Shown one piece after another: positions 34,575 through 45,000 of a DNA stretch of 64,000 bases (position 1 is the stretch's first letter; each line of letters opens with the position of its first letter). A program made the translations under genes and the position numbers. The notes under the pieces are model-generated. The model was not told the origin of the DNA and made no database searches. It was given only the letters and a program-made list of their open reading frames with translations. The DNA comes from Candidatus Hydrogenedentota bacterium (GTDB lineage: Bacteria > Hydrogenedentota > Hydrogenedentia > Hydrogenedentales > CAITNO01), in the NCBI GenBank assembly GCA_012730105.1, contig JAAYBJ010000134.1:1-64000 (forward strand), read 5' to 3'.

Positions 34575-35503
34575 ACCGCGCCATCGCCGTGGTCGGTCCC
34601 ACCGCCTCCGGAAAAACAGGGCTGGCCATTGCCTTGGCCCGGCGACTGGAGACCGAAATCCTTTCCGCAGATTCCATGCAGTTTTATCGCGGCATGGAGA
34701 TCGGCACGGCGGCACCCACGCTGGAGGAGCAAGCCGCGGCGCCTCATCACTTTGTGGGTTTCCTGAATCCCGATGACGACATGGCCGCGGGAAAATACGA
34801 ACGTCTGTCCCGTGAAGTCGCAACCGGGCTGCTGGAATACGGATGCGTGCCGATCCTGGTTGGTGGTTCAGGATTGTACGTGAGCGCGTTTATTGACGGA
34901 CTCTTTGACGGACCCGCCCGGGATCAGGACGTGCGTGACCGCCTGCGCGCCTGCGCCCGGGAAACAGGCAACGCGGCCATGCTGGAGCGTTTGCGCGCGG
35001 TGGATCCGGACTATGCCGCGCTGCTTTCCAGTGAAAATGACCTGGTGCGCATTGTGCGCGCCCTGGAGGTCTATGAAGTCACCGGCCGCCCCTTCTCCGC
35101 ATGGCACCGGGAGCACCAGGCGCACCGTGCCTCGTGGCGGGTCACCCAGGTGGCGTTGCGCTGGGACCGCGAAACCCTGTACGAGCGTATTAACCATCGG
35201 GTAACGGCAATGATAGACGCCGGCTGGGTGGAGGAGACGCGACGCCTCCTGGAATCCGGCTATGGCAAAGACATCGAGCGTCTTAAGGCCCTCGGCTATC
35301 GTGAGATCGCCGCGTACCTGCGGGGGGAATGCACGCTGGAAGAGGCCGCGGAAGCCACGCGGCAGCATCACCGCCGCTATGCCAAGCGCCAGTTGTCCTG
35401 GTTTAACGCGGACAAGCGCGTCCACTGGTTGGATTGCACGGAACCCTTTGATGTGAACCTGCTTGCGGAAGAGACGCTGCGTCTGTTTCACGCGGAGGAA
35501 TAG
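34571..35503 (+). CDS. miaA: tRNA dimethylallyltransferase MiaA
   Basis: 310 aa. GTG 34571 overlaps the mutL stop as GTGA; GGAGG (34561-34565) is 5 nt before it. P-loop VVGPTASGKTGLAIALARRL at the N-terminus, then SADSMQFYRGMEIGT (substrate-binding) and GGSGLYVSAFIDGL. The C-terminal part has RLKALGYREIAAYL and KRQLSWF. It adds a dimethylallyl group to A37 of tRNAs reading UNN codons. A mutL-miaA pair is a common bacterial arrangement. Confidence 0.95.
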   Translation: MNRAIAVVGPTASGKTGLAIALARRLETEILSADSMQFYRGMEIGTAAPTLEEQAAAPHHFVGFLNPDDDMAAGKYERLSREVATGLLEYGCVPILVGGSGLYVSAFIDGLFDGPARDQDVRDRLRACARETGNAAMLERLRAVDPDYAALLSSENDLVRIVRALEVYEVTGRPFSAWHREHQAHRASWRVTQVALRWDRETLYERINHRVTAMIDAGWVEETRRLLESGYGKDIERLKALGYREIAAYLRGECTLEEAAEATRQHHRRYAKRQLSWFNADKRVHWLDCTEPFDVNLLAEETLRLFHAEE

Positions 35504-35542
35504 AGCGGAATAGGAAGAACTTTCCACAGAAGATATCAAATG

Positions 35543-35566
35543 AGTCGGACCAATCCGACGCGTCCA
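35543..35566. repeat. TCGGAC/ATCCGAC short-period palindrome, copy 3
   Basis: AGTCGGACCAATCCGACGCG then TCCAG between miaA and the isomerase-like gene; the GTCGGA..TCCGAC core is a palindrome with a 4-nt spacer. Confidence 0.5.
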
Positions 35567-35671
35567 GAATCGGCTTGCATCCCGCGCGGGGCTTGACGTA
35601 CTATCAGACCGCCCCCGGGGCGTGGGAAAGGGCATTTCCCGGAATCAACAACAAAATAAGGTAATGTATCC

Positions 35672-36511
35672 ATGTTTTTTTCAGGCATATCAGATGAAGC
35701 GGGTCAGGACATCGCGGCCCAGATCCGGGCACACCGGGAACTGGGATGGACCTGGCTGGAACTGCGCGTTGTCGACGGCGTTAATATCACCCAATTGACG
35801 GACGCGGATTTTGACGCCGTATACGGCGCGGTGACGGACGCGGGCATGGGTGTTTCCTGTTTTTCCAGCGCCATAGCCAACTGGGCCCGCCCGATTACAG
35901 GCGACTTCGCCGTGGATGAGGCGGACCTCGCGCGCGCCATGCCGCGCATGCACCGCTTCGGGACGCCGTTCATTCGTGTCATGAGTTATCCCAATGACAC
36001 GGATAATCCTGTGGATGAGGCGGTCTGGCGGAAGGAATCCATCCGCCGCATGCAGCAACTGGCCCGCATGGCCGAAGACGGCGGCGTCACGCTTGTTCAT
36101 GAGAACTGCAGCGGCTGGGGCGGCCTGTCCGCGGAAAACAGCAACATCCTGCTGCGTGAGGTGGACAGTCCGGCGCTGAAGGTGGTGTACGATACGGGCA
36201 ATCCGGTCACCTATGGGCAGGATGCCTGGGACTATTATCAGACCGTGCTGCAGGACATCGTTTACGTGCACATCAAGGACGCCGTAAAAATCGATGGCGA
36301 AGATCATTACTGCATGTGCGGAGACGGTGACGGCCGTGTTCGGGAAGTGGTCGCGGATCTGCTCGGCCGCGGTTATGATGGCGGGTTTTCCATTGAACCC
36401 CACCTGGCGGCCGTGATTCACACGGGACAGAAAGCGGACAGCGCGGATGCGCTTTATCAGTCCTATACGGCATACGGCCGCCGCTTGATGGAGATCGTGG
36501 CATCGATATAA
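35672..36511 (+). CDS. sugar phosphate isomerase/epimerase family (xylose isomerase-like TIM barrel)
   Basis: 279 aa, ATG 35672, weak TAAGGTAA site upstream. A TIM barrel with SGISDEAGQDIAAQIRAH at the N-terminus, VTLVHENCSGWGGLSAEN (metal-binding Glu/His region), KVVYDTGNPVTYGQ and VYVHIKDAV near the third and fourth metal ligands, and GFSIEPH at the C-terminus. This AP2Ec fold covers xylose-isomerase-like epimerases, hydroxypyruvate isomerases and inosose isomerases. The substrate cannot be fixed. Independent of pfkA (95 nt gap). Confidence 0.8.
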   Translation: MFFSGISDEAGQDIAAQIRAHRELGWTWLELRVVDGVNITQLTDADFDAVYGAVTDAGMGVSCFSSAIANWARPITGDFAVDEADLARAMPRMHRFGTPFIRVMSYPNDTDNPVDEAVWRKESIRRMQQLARMAEDGGVTLVHENCSGWGGLSAENSNILLREVDSPALKVVYDTGNPVTYGQDAWDYYQTVLQDIVYVHIKDAVKIDGEDHYCMCGDGDGRVREVVADLLGRGYDGGFSIEPHLAAVIHTGQKADSADALYQSYTAYGRRLMEIVASI

Positions 36512-36606
36512 CAGGGCAGACCGCGGGACGGCCATGACTTCTTTGCTTGTCCCGGCGGTCCGTGCCGTCCGCGCATACCATGCGCCTACCTTCAGGAGTG
36601 CTCCAC

Positions 36607-37578
36607 ATGAAACGTATTGCGGTTTTGACCAGCGGCGGCGATTCGCCGGGTATGAACCCCGCCATCCGGGCTGTTGTGCGCACGGCCGTCGCGCACGGCG
36701 TCGAAGTCTTCGGCGTGCAGCGCGGTTACCAGGGGTTGATTGACGGCGCCATCGAAGAAATGTCCGCGCGGTCCGTGAGCGGCATCATTCATCACGGCGG
36801 CACCATTCTTCGCACGGCGCGCTGCAAGGAATTCATGACCGCGGAAGGCCGCACGAAGGCCGCGGAACGGCTGCGCGGCCTGGGCATTGAAGGGCTGGTG
36901 GTTATCGGCGGGGACGGGTCCTACCGGGGCGCGTACGATCTCTGGGAGGAACAACAAATCGCGTGCGTGGGTATTCCCGGCACGATCGACAATGATATCG
37001 GCGGTACGGAATATACCATCGGATTTGACACCGCCTTGAACACGGCCATGGAGGGCATCGACCGGCTGCGGGACACGGCTGCCTCCCATGACCGCATTTT
37101 TTTCGTGGAAGTCATGGGCAGGCACAGCGGGTTTATCGCCATGTACAGCGGGCTGGCCGGCGGCGCCGAGGCCATCCTTGCGCCCGAAAATGTGACCAAC
37201 ATTCCCGCCCTTGTGGAAGACCTCCGCGAGATGTCCCGCCGCGGGAAAACCTCCATGATCGTGGTGGTGGCCGAAGGGGATGACGCGGGCAACGCCTTTA
37301 CCATTGCCGACAAGGTCGCCGAAATCTCGGAGTTCAAGGATGTGCGCGTGTCGGTACTGGGACATGTGCAGCGGGGCGGCACCCCCACCGCCTTTGACCG
37401 CGTGCTCGCCCTGCGCATGGGAGCGGCGGCCGTGGAAGCCCTGCTTGCGGGCGCGTCCGGCGTCATGATCGTCATGGAGAACAACCATATCGGACAGCGT
37501 CCCCTTCAGGACGCCTGGAACACATGTAATTGCTACGATCCCGACTTGTTTCGCGTGTCCAGGCTCTTAAGCGTATAA
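36607..37578 (+). CDS. pfkA: ATP-dependent 6-phosphofructokinase
   Basis: 323 aa from ATG 36607, 7 nt after AGGAG. MKRIAVLTSGGDSPGMNPAI carries the GGDSPG nucleotide loop. GGDGSYRGA and GIPGTIDNDI have Gly (not Asp or Lys) at the positions that distinguish ATP- from PPi-dependent enzymes, which argues for ATP. The catalytic Asp is in TIDND and MGRHSG binds fructose-6-phosphate. Length matches the bacterial type. Performs the committed step of glycolysis. Confidence 0.93.
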   Translation: MKRIAVLTSGGDSPGMNPAIRAVVRTAVAHGVEVFGVQRGYQGLIDGAIEEMSARSVSGIIHHGGTILRTARCKEFMTAEGRTKAAERLRGLGIEGLVVIGGDGSYRGAYDLWEEQQIACVGIPGTIDNDIGGTEYTIGFDTALNTAMEGIDRLRDTAASHDRIFFVEVMGRHSGFIAMYSGLAGGAEAILAPENVTNIPALVEDLREMSRRGKTSMIVVVAEGDDAGNAFTIADKVAEISEFKDVRVSVLGHVQRGGTPTAFDRVLALRMGAAAVEALLAGASGVMIVMENNHIGQRPLQDAWNTCNCYDPDLFRVSRLLSV

Positions 37579-37698
37579 TATTTCCTTCCGCCCGGTAATC
37601 ACGGTGTCGTCAGGACAGGGCAGGTCCGCGTGGTTGCGGGAATTCGAAGAATCATGGTGCAGCGGCCCGGTCCTGCCGGGTCAAGGAATTTCTAGCAG

Positions 37699-38802
37699 AT
37701 GCGGTTGTTGACCCGCTATATACTTGGCAAGATCTGGCCGCCCGCGCTGCTGGCCGCGGTGGTCATCAGTTTCGTCGTCGTTGGTGGCGCCGTGCGCACC
37801 GAAATGCGCGACATTTCGGAGCGTATCCCCATAAGCCAGATGGCGTTGCTGGACGTTATCCGCATCGGGTTTTACGCCCTGCCCACCATGGTGGGGTACA
37901 TCTTTCCCATTACCTTCCTCCTGGGTATCATGTTCGTCTTCAGCCGGCTGGCGCAGCACAGTGAATTAACCGCCATGAAAGCGGCCGGCATCCCTCTGAA
38001 ACGTGTCGTTATGCCGGTGGTGCTGTTGGGCGCGGTGCTGAGCGGAGTCGCTTTCTTCGTCGCCGACCAGGCGCAACCCTGGGCGTACAGGCGCCTGATA
38101 CGACTGGTAACCTTTGAACTGCCGCTGCGCATGACCGTGGACGCCCTGCCCACCGGCGTCATCCACGAGGTGGGCGATTGGCGGGTATATCTCGGAAACC
38201 GGGAGCCGGACGGGACCCTGCGCGACATAGTCATTCTGCAGCCCAAGGAGGAAGGGGCCAACGCGTTTTACGCGGACAGTGCGCGCCTGGTAAAGCGCGG
38301 CGGTGAGACGCAGCTTGAACTGCAGAACGGTTATTTCATCCCCAGCGATCCCAAGCAGCATTTCAGCTTCGAGTCGCTGGTGAATACCGCCCCCATGCCC
38401 AAGGCCACTAAAATGGCCGATACCAGCGAAGGATACACCCTGGCCCAATTGCGCGGTGAAGAGGCGCGGCTTTCAGGACTGTTTGAGAAGACGGAGTCCC
38501 TGCCGGTGGGCGTTGAACTGCGCAACATCCGGCTTGAAATAAAAAACCGGCTTGCCTTTCCCCTCATGTGCCTCGCCGTGAGCATTGTGGGCGCGCCGCT
38601 AGGGGCCCGGTCAAAACGAACCGGACAATCCTATGCCTTTACGCTTGGTCTGGCTATCATCGGCCTGTATTTTATCCTGCGCAAAATGGTTGAACTGCCG
38701 CTGCTCCTGCCATTGTCCACTACGGTAGCCCTGGGTCAGGCGCCTAACATGCTGTTGTGTATGCTCGGAATCGTTCTTATCTGGCGGGTGGACCGCGTAT
38801 GA
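37699..38802 (+). CDS. lptF: LptF/LptG family lipopolysaccharide export permease (first)
   Basis: 367 aa, ATG 37699. YjgP/YjgQ family: two N-terminal and four later membrane helices around a periplasmic beta-jellyroll (about 120-260, rich in VDALPTGVIHEVGDWRVYLG-like strands). The signature ELTAMKAAGIPLKRVVMP is the coupling helix to the ATPase. It works as one half of the LptFG permease that lifts LPS out of the inner membrane. The start of the second permease overlaps its stop. No lptB is in view. Whether it is LptF or LptG is assigned by gene order only. Confidence 0.85.
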   Translation: MRLLTRYILGKIWPPALLAAVVISFVVVGGAVRTEMRDISERIPISQMALLDVIRIGFYALPTMVGYIFPITFLLGIMFVFSRLAQHSELTAMKAAGIPLKRVVMPVVLLGAVLSGVAFFVADQAQPWAYRRLIRLVTFELPLRMTVDALPTGVIHEVGDWRVYLGNREPDGTLRDIVILQPKEEGANAFYADSARLVKRGGETQLELQNGYFIPSDPKQHFSFESLVNTAPMPKATKMADTSEGYTLAQLRGEEARLSGLFEKTESLPVGVELRNIRLEIKNRLAFPLMCLAVSIVGAPLGARSKRTGQSYAFTLGLAIIGLYFILRKMVELPLLLPLSTTVALGQAPNMLLCMLGIVLIWRVDRV

Positions 38803-39887
38803 ACCTGTATGACCGCTACCTGGCAAAACGCATGACGGCGGCCTTGTTCAAGGTCTTGTTGTCGCTTGTCTTGCTCGTGTCGCTTATTGATCTGGTCGTC
38901 ACGCGCCAGGACGCGATTTTAAAGTACCAGGTGCCGCCCCTGTTGGTACTGCGCTATTATATTACCCTCATCCCGACTATTTTGTTTGAGTTTCAGGCCG
39001 CCGCCATTGCCGTGCTTATCGCGGGATTGATCGTATTGGGGAAGGCGGCCCAAGATCGGGAAATTATGGCCTTGCTGGCGGGCGGGGTGAGTCTGCGCCG
39101 CATTGCGCGCGCGCCGATTCTCATTGCCCTGATGACCGCCGTGATTTCTTTCGGTGTGCAGGAGACGTTTGGGGTACGCGCTGTGGAGGCGCACAACACG
39201 ATTACGAAAAAGTATTTTTCCAAGATAGGCGGCCAGGATCGCTTTGGTGTCAGTTGGACCAACCTGGGTGACGGTTGGACCTGCCATATACTGAAATACA
39301 ATTTGCGCGCAAACAGCGGGCAGGATGTCTATCTGCACGCAATACGGGAAAAGAAGTTGGAGGAGATTCGCGCGCGCCGGATCTATTGGGATGAAGTCCG
39401 GCAATGCTGGCTGCTGGAGGATGGGCGCTGGGCCGTCTTTGACCAGGAAAAACAATGGGAGGCGCTTGCGCGCCGGATAACCCAAACGGAGGCCCCATTC
39501 AAGGAATCTCCTGCGGAATTGTTTGCGCTGAGCAAACCGGCGCAAGCAAAAACGGCGGAGCAACTTTCAGGAGATATCGCCCGTGCCCGGCAACTGGGCA
39601 TGCCGGTCCGGGAACATCTTGTCAACTATCATGTGAAGTTTGCCCAGCCGGCATTATGTTTTGTTATCATCTGGCTTGCCATACCTTTCGCCATGCGGCT
39701 TCGCCGGGGAAGCATTTTGTTGGGGTTTGGCATAAGTATTGTAATCGCAGTATGTTATCTCATGCTGTTTGCCATTTGTGTTGGTTTAGGATACATGGGA
39801 GAATGGCCACCCGCAGTAGCCGCGTGGGCTGCCAATATCGCTTTTTTATCGGTCGGTATGGGCTTGTTCCGCCTTACGCCTACCTGA
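38799..39887 (+). CDS. lptG: LptF/LptG family lipopolysaccharide export permease (second)
   Basis: 362 aa; ATG 38799 overlaps the previous stop (ATGA). Same architecture: N-terminal helices (LFKVLLSLVLLVSLIDLVVT), coupling helix with REIMALLAGGVSLRRIARAP, a periplasmic strand-rich region containing DGWTCHILKYNLRANSGQDV, then C-terminal helices. It completes the permease dimer with the preceding gene. The pair is the clearest sign in this window that the cell has an LPS-type outer membrane. Confidence 0.85.
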   Translation: MNLYDRYLAKRMTAALFKVLLSLVLLVSLIDLVVTRQDAILKYQVPPLLVLRYYITLIPTILFEFQAAAIAVLIAGLIVLGKAAQDREIMALLAGGVSLRRIARAPILIALMTAVISFGVQETFGVRAVEAHNTITKKYFSKIGGQDRFGVSWTNLGDGWTCHILKYNLRANSGQDVYLHAIREKKLEEIRARRIYWDEVRQCWLLEDGRWAVFDQEKQWEALARRITQTEAPFKESPAELFALSKPAQAKTAEQLSGDIARARQLGMPVREHLVNYHVKFAQPALCFVIIWLAIPFAMRLRRGSILLGFGISIVIAVCYLMLFAICVGLGYMGEWPPAVAAWAANIAFLSVGMGLFRLTPT

Positions 39888-39903
39888 GGTGGCTGACGTT
39901 TAG

Positions 39904-39932
39904 TTGACAGATTCCAAGCGGATAAATTCAAT
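39904..39932 (+). promoter_or_regulatory. weaker upstream promoter for the 40057 gene
   Basis: TTGACA (39904-39909), 17-nt spacer, TTCAAT (39927-39932). Lies 36 nt ahead of the stronger promoter at 39968. Confidence 0.35.
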
Positions 39933-39967
39933 CTGCTAATGTCCCGTACACTTTGTAAAGAGTTTAC

Positions 39968-39996
39968 TTGACACATAAAGCAATTCATGATAGAAT
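39968..39996 (+). promoter_or_regulatory. strong sigma-70-type promoter for the 40057 gene
   Basis: TTGACA (39968-39973), 17-nt spacer, TAGAAT (39991-39996): six and five matches out of six with ideal spacing. Start near 40004 leaves about 50 nt to the ATG. Confidence 0.75.
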
Positions 39997-40056
39997 GCGC
40001 AGTATAAGACGCTATGTTTTTTCCTGTAACCCGTCACGCAAACGGAGGTGGGTCCT

Positions 40057-41796
40057 ATGACCAACAACAACGTGTTTGATGATGATCGCCCGAAGAATGG
40101 AGAAGATACCGGGGCCGATGGCGCGGATGGCGATTCCGGTTTGGGGAATTTGCCGCCATTAAGTGAATTTGATTCCCATGGCGGTTTGGACGCCGAGGGC
40201 GACATGCTGCCGCCGCTGGGTGATTTTGAGTCGCAGGATTCAAGTCTTCACGAAAGCGCGCAACGAATGGCGGAGGGCGGCGCCCAGGCGCCACCACCTT
40301 TCAAAGGCGATCTGGCGAGCGATGCCGGCATTCCGGACTTTGAGAGTTCCAAACCAGGCTCCAGTGATTTCGGCATGGCATCAAGCGGCTTTCAAGATCT
40401 GGCGGCAGACAGCGATTTCTCGCCGGAAACCCCCGACATCGGGCCCGGCCCGGATTCAACGTTGGATACGCCGATTTTTGACAGCGCGTTCGGCTCAAGC
40501 GACGGTGGATTCGGAGGCAGCCAGGTGTCCGCCGCCACGCAGGCGATGGAAACGCCCATGTTTGATGATTTTACGGGCGGCTCCGACTTCGGCAGTCCCA
40601 TGGGCGCCACGCCTGTTCCGGACTTCAGTCCGGATACTGGTTTTGGTGATCTGGATGCGGGCATGGTCGGCGCGGCTGCGGGCGCGGGCGCGGCGCTGCC
40701 GCCGCAAGCCGGCAAATCCGGGCCGACACCTCCCAAGAAAGGCATGGGCGCCTTGTGGGTTATTGTGATCGGTTTGATTTCGCTCGGAGTGGGGTTGATC
40801 GCCTCCCAGCCATTGTCAAGTTATCTTGGTTTTGTGCCGGGCAATCCCCTGCAGAAGGAATTGCAAAGCAAGGACTCCAATATTGCCAATTTGCAGCGGC
40901 AGATCAATACGCTGCAGCAGCTGCAGGCCACGCCGGAGCGTCCTGCGGATATCAGCCCGGAACGTGTGGCGGAACTGCAGAACCAGATTCTGGTGAGTAC
41001 ACAGGAACTGGATGTCGTCAAAGGGCAATTGGATTCGACGCGCGCGACCTTGGATACCCAGCAGCGGGAACTCGCCACCGTCGAGCGCGACTTGCGCGAG
41101 CGTACGGATGAAGTGGTCGCGGCGCGCGAATTTTTGGAAGAGTTGCGCAACGAAACCGCCATCGTGCAGGCACGGCAGCGCGGTTTGATCTCGGAGGTGG
41201 ACCGGCTTACGGGCTATGTGGGCGAACTCGAAGAGGCCAACGCGCGGCGCATTGCCACGAAGCAGGCCCTGGAACACAATATCGACAAACTAATGATAGA
41301 AGTCAAGGAAAGCATTCCGCTGACCCCGGAAAAGTACAACTATGACAATCGGCTGGCCGCGGTGCAGGCATTGCGCGACAAGGCCGCGCAGGAAATGTGG
41401 GTGTCGCCGGAACTGCAGAACGAATATACGGAATTGCACTTAAAGGAGAATGAACTCGCCCGCGCCAATGATTATTTCTTCGCGCGCATTCCCGTCACCG
41501 ACCGTTACGGCCATCGCACGGAGACCTGGGCTGAATGCCTGATGCGCGGCAATTGGGCGGTCTATTACCGCACGCTTGACGGCAAGAATATCGGCAGCTA
41601 TGAGAACATCAGCAAGGCGGAAACCCCTCTGTGGGGTTTCAAGGAAAACCTGCCTGAAGAGGTTCAAAAAGGCATTGAGGGCCAGATCATCAATGCGCGG
41701 GTGCCGGACTTCGAGGGCCAGGTGCAGGCTATTGCGGAGCGCGAACTGGCCGGCCGTGAAGGCACACAGTGGCAGATCGTCTACAGCTCGCTTTAA
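40057..41796 (+). CDS. bitopic coiled-coil membrane protein of unknown function
   Basis: 579 aa from ATG 40057, with GGAGG at 40044-40048; an in-frame GTG at 40048 is too close. Residues 1 to about 225 are acidic, Gly/Ser/Pro/Asp-rich and low in complexity (repeated PDFES, SDFG, FGD-like words). A single helix (about 231-252, LWVIVIGLISLGVGLIASQP) follows. About 270-430 is a long coiled coil (heptad-rich QLDVVKGQLDSTRATLDTQQ). The C-terminal 130 residues look globular (DYFFARIPVTDRYG). There is no signal peptide, so the disordered part is cytoplasmic and the coiled coil probably periplasmic. Strong promoter, own terminator; family not recognised. Confidence 0.75.
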   Translation: MTNNNVFDDDRPKNGEDTGADGADGDSGLGNLPPLSEFDSHGGLDAEGDMLPPLGDFESQDSSLHESAQRMAEGGAQAPPPFKGDLASDAGIPDFESSKPGSSDFGMASSGFQDLAADSDFSPETPDIGPGPDSTLDTPIFDSAFGSSDGGFGGSQVSAATQAMETPMFDDFTGGSDFGSPMGATPVPDFSPDTGFGDLDAGMVGAAAGAGAALPPQAGKSGPTPPKKGMGALWVIVIGLISLGVGLIASQPLSSYLGFVPGNPLQKELQSKDSNIANLQRQINTLQQLQATPERPADISPERVAELQNQILVSTQELDVVKGQLDSTRATLDTQQRELATVERDLRERTDEVVAAREFLEELRNETAIVQARQRGLISEVDRLTGYVGELEEANARRIATKQALEHNIDKLMIEVKESIPLTPEKYNYDNRLAAVQALRDKAAQEMWVSPELQNEYTELHLKENELARANDYFFARIPVTDRYGHRTETWAECLMRGNWAVYYRTLDGKNIGSYENISKAETPLWGFKENLPEEVQKGIEGQIINARVPDFEGQVQAIAERELAGREGTQWQIVYSSL

Positions 41797-41869
41797 TCCC
41801 TTCCCGGTTTCCGGGGCGGTATTGACGCGTTAAGTCTGATCATGCCGAAGACAAGAATGACGTAATCGC

Positions 41870-41900
41870 CCCGCGCCGATATGTGTACGGCGCGGGACTT
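41870..41900 (+). terminator. hairpin terminator after the 40057 gene
   Basis: Perfect 9-bp stem CCCGCGCCG/CGGCGCGGG (41870-41878 with 41888-41896), loop ATATGTGTA, followed by ACTTTATTC. The stem is strong but the T-run is short. Confidence 0.6.
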
Positions 41901-42014
41901 TATTCGAAATGACGAGAATCTGTTTTTACGGAGGGCGGACCGCGCCCCCGTGATGAGGTATCAACACGCCGCCTCTGCGGCGTATCGGCCAAAGAGCCGG
42001 ACGGGAGAAAGCGT

Positions 42015-45000
42015 ATGATCCCGAGAATTCAGGCGTCTCGTACCGCGTGGGTGCTGTTTTGCTGTTTGTGCACGGCGCTGGTTTCCATCGCCGGCGCCAC
42101 CGGCAGCGGCCCGCAGGCGGACCCCGAGGCCGTCAGTGCCCTGATTCACACGATGAACGGCCCGGAGGCGCAGGAAGCGCCCCTGGTCTACAGTGATGAA
42201 GGCGGTTTTATCCGCTTCCTGGGGGCGCCGCCGCAGGCGCGCTTCATTGCGCCCCCCGTGTCGGGGAAGTCCCTGCCGGACGCCGGACAGGTGGCGCTGG
42301 AGTTTATGTCCTACCACGGCAAGGCCTTCGGGCTGGACGCAAACACTATGGAATTGCGGCTGCGCCGAACCGTTGCGCAGGGAAACCTTAGCTTTGCGCG
42401 GTTGGACCAGTACCTGCTGGATAGCGATCAGGCCTACCAAATCTACGGAGCGCAGGTGGTTGTCCAGTTGGATGAGACGCTGAATGTCCTTAATGTAAAC
42501 GCGGATATCCTGCGGGACACCCGGGAACTCGAAAAAAGCTTTGATTCCCTCACGCCCGTGCTGAGCGCGACTCTGGCCGTGGAACGGGCCATCGCGCAGA
42601 ATGCCGCCATTTCAGGTGTTGACGCGGCACTGTATACGGCCGTTGAGGAACCCGTTCTCGTGATTTTCGCGCCGGAGGTCTTTTCCATGGCCGGCGTCGC
42701 CTGCCTGGCATGGAAGGTGAATCTGGGCGTGGATGCGCCGAATGTGCAGCGCATGACATCACTGATCAATGCGCAAAGCGGTGAATTGCTGCTGCGCCAC
42801 GCCGACCAGCCCGCGGCGCGCCGGCGGGAGATCTACGACACCAAGGGAACGGAAGATCTAGTAAACGCGGAACTGGTGCGCAGGGAAGGCGATCCCCCGG
42901 TGGGTAACGAGAACATTGACACCGCCTACGACTATTTCGGGGACTGCTACAATTTCTACATGAACCAGCACGGGCGGGACAGCTATGACAACCAGGGCAG
43001 TCCCATTCGGGCCTACGTCAACCATCCCATGCAAAACGCCTACTGGGATCTCGGGTTGCATATCATGGTCATCGGCGATTTGTTCCTTTCGGATGACGTT
43101 GTCGCCCATGAGTTTACCCATGGGGTCACCGAGTTTGACTCAGACTTGATTTATTATTCCTATGCGGGGGCGATTACTGAAATGTATTCCGACCTCGGCG
43201 GCGAGTTCGTGGATCTGACCAACGGGCGTGGCAATGATTCTCCTGAAGTGCGCTGGTATCTGGGAGAGGACATGCCGTCGCTGATACAGGACGAGCGCGG
43301 CCTGGACGAGGATGAGGAGGAGGATGACGATACCCGTGTGAATGCCTCCGATGCCCCTCCGGGCGCGATACGGTATATGAAAGACCCCACGATGCTCCTT
43401 GGCGGGTGGAGAAGCCCGGACAGGCTGACGAGCCCGTATCTTTGGGATCCGTTCTCCTTGTTGGATCTGGGCGGCCTCCACTTCAATTGCGGTATCGGCA
43501 ACAAGCTGATTTACCTGTTAACGGACGGCGACACCTTTAACGGTCAGAATGTGTTTGGCATGGGGATTCCCAAAGTTGCGGATCTTTTCTATGCCGCGCG
43601 GCCCATGCTGTCCGGTTCCGCCGATTATTTCGACCTCTACTATGCCTTGCGCGCGGCAAGCGTTGCCCTCAATTATTCCTCCGCGGAACGGGCGAATATC
43701 ATTGCCGGGGCCCGGGCCGTGGAAATTGAGCCTCCGGACGCGGACGGCGCGTCCATCCTGGGACTGCGCAATTTCCGGGCGCTGCCCACGCTTACCACCA
43801 TCGGGAAGCCCGTTGTGGGGCTGAAGTGGCAAAACCCCAGTTTCGCGACAACCATGAGCATACCGGTTCAAATCACCCTGTACCGCAGTGTGACCGATTT
43901 TCCAACGGGACCGCTGGACGGCATGCTGCTTCCCGTGGACAGCTCGGAATCGGCTTACCTGGATCAGGACGTGCGCGCCGGCGTCACCTATTACTACACG
44001 CTTATCGCCCAGGTCGGCACGCTCTATTCGCAGCGGTTGCATGCCAAAGCGCTCGCCGGCAATTACGGGATGAACGTGTACACGGAGGTGTTCGGGGATG
44101 ACCTGTATACAGGCTCCAATCCCTTCGATCTTTCCTTCTCCCAGCTTAGCTTCCGGCCTGTTATGGCGCCGCCGCCCGGAGGCGACGATCCGTATCTTAG
44201 TTCGATGGACTTCTCCGATTATGAGGTCACCTATACCCCCGGCGTATATGACCTCCCCGTGCAACGGAATGAGGGAGGCGGCGCTTATAATCTGACGTAT
44301 ACGGATGACGGCATTTTCCCCGTAATGCTGGGCGACCGCGCGTTCCCCTTCTTCGGCGTTCCCTACAGTGAAATTTTCCTGTCTTCAAACGGCTATGTCG
44401 TCTTCGCGGATATTGAAACCCTGTATACCGGAGCGGATCTGATCGCCACGCTGGACATGCCTACATTGGCCGCCCATTTCGCGCTGCCCCGCATTTCCTT
44501 TATGTTCACGGATCTTGCCCCGCACATCGGCGGCGAAGTCTGGGCCAAGATTATGGATGACCGTTTCGTGGTTACCCTGGACAACGTGGCTATAAAGCCG
44601 GGCGCCTATGAATACGTATTGAATCCAGACCGGGTGACCGCGCAGATGGAACTCTTTTACAGCGGCCATATCCGCATCACCTATCTTGGCGCCGGCCTGT
44701 CCACGGGTATTATCGGCCTTTCCGACGGGCGCGGCGTGCCCGAAGAGCCTTCCACCGTTTATGGCGGCATTCTGGACGGTTTTCACTGGGTGGATTTTTC
44801 CGGACTGGCCGACACGCCTTTCCGCATGAGCCTTAACCCCGTGAATACCCAAATTGTATCGGGTGGAGAAGCCATGTCCTTCAATATTACGGCCGAACTG
44901 CCTCCGGGCACGACCGGCGCACCGGCCTTCGTGGCCGAGTGGGACGGCCCCGGCGCCGTGCCCTTCGCCGATAACGGCGATGGCACGGGAACCTTCTCCT

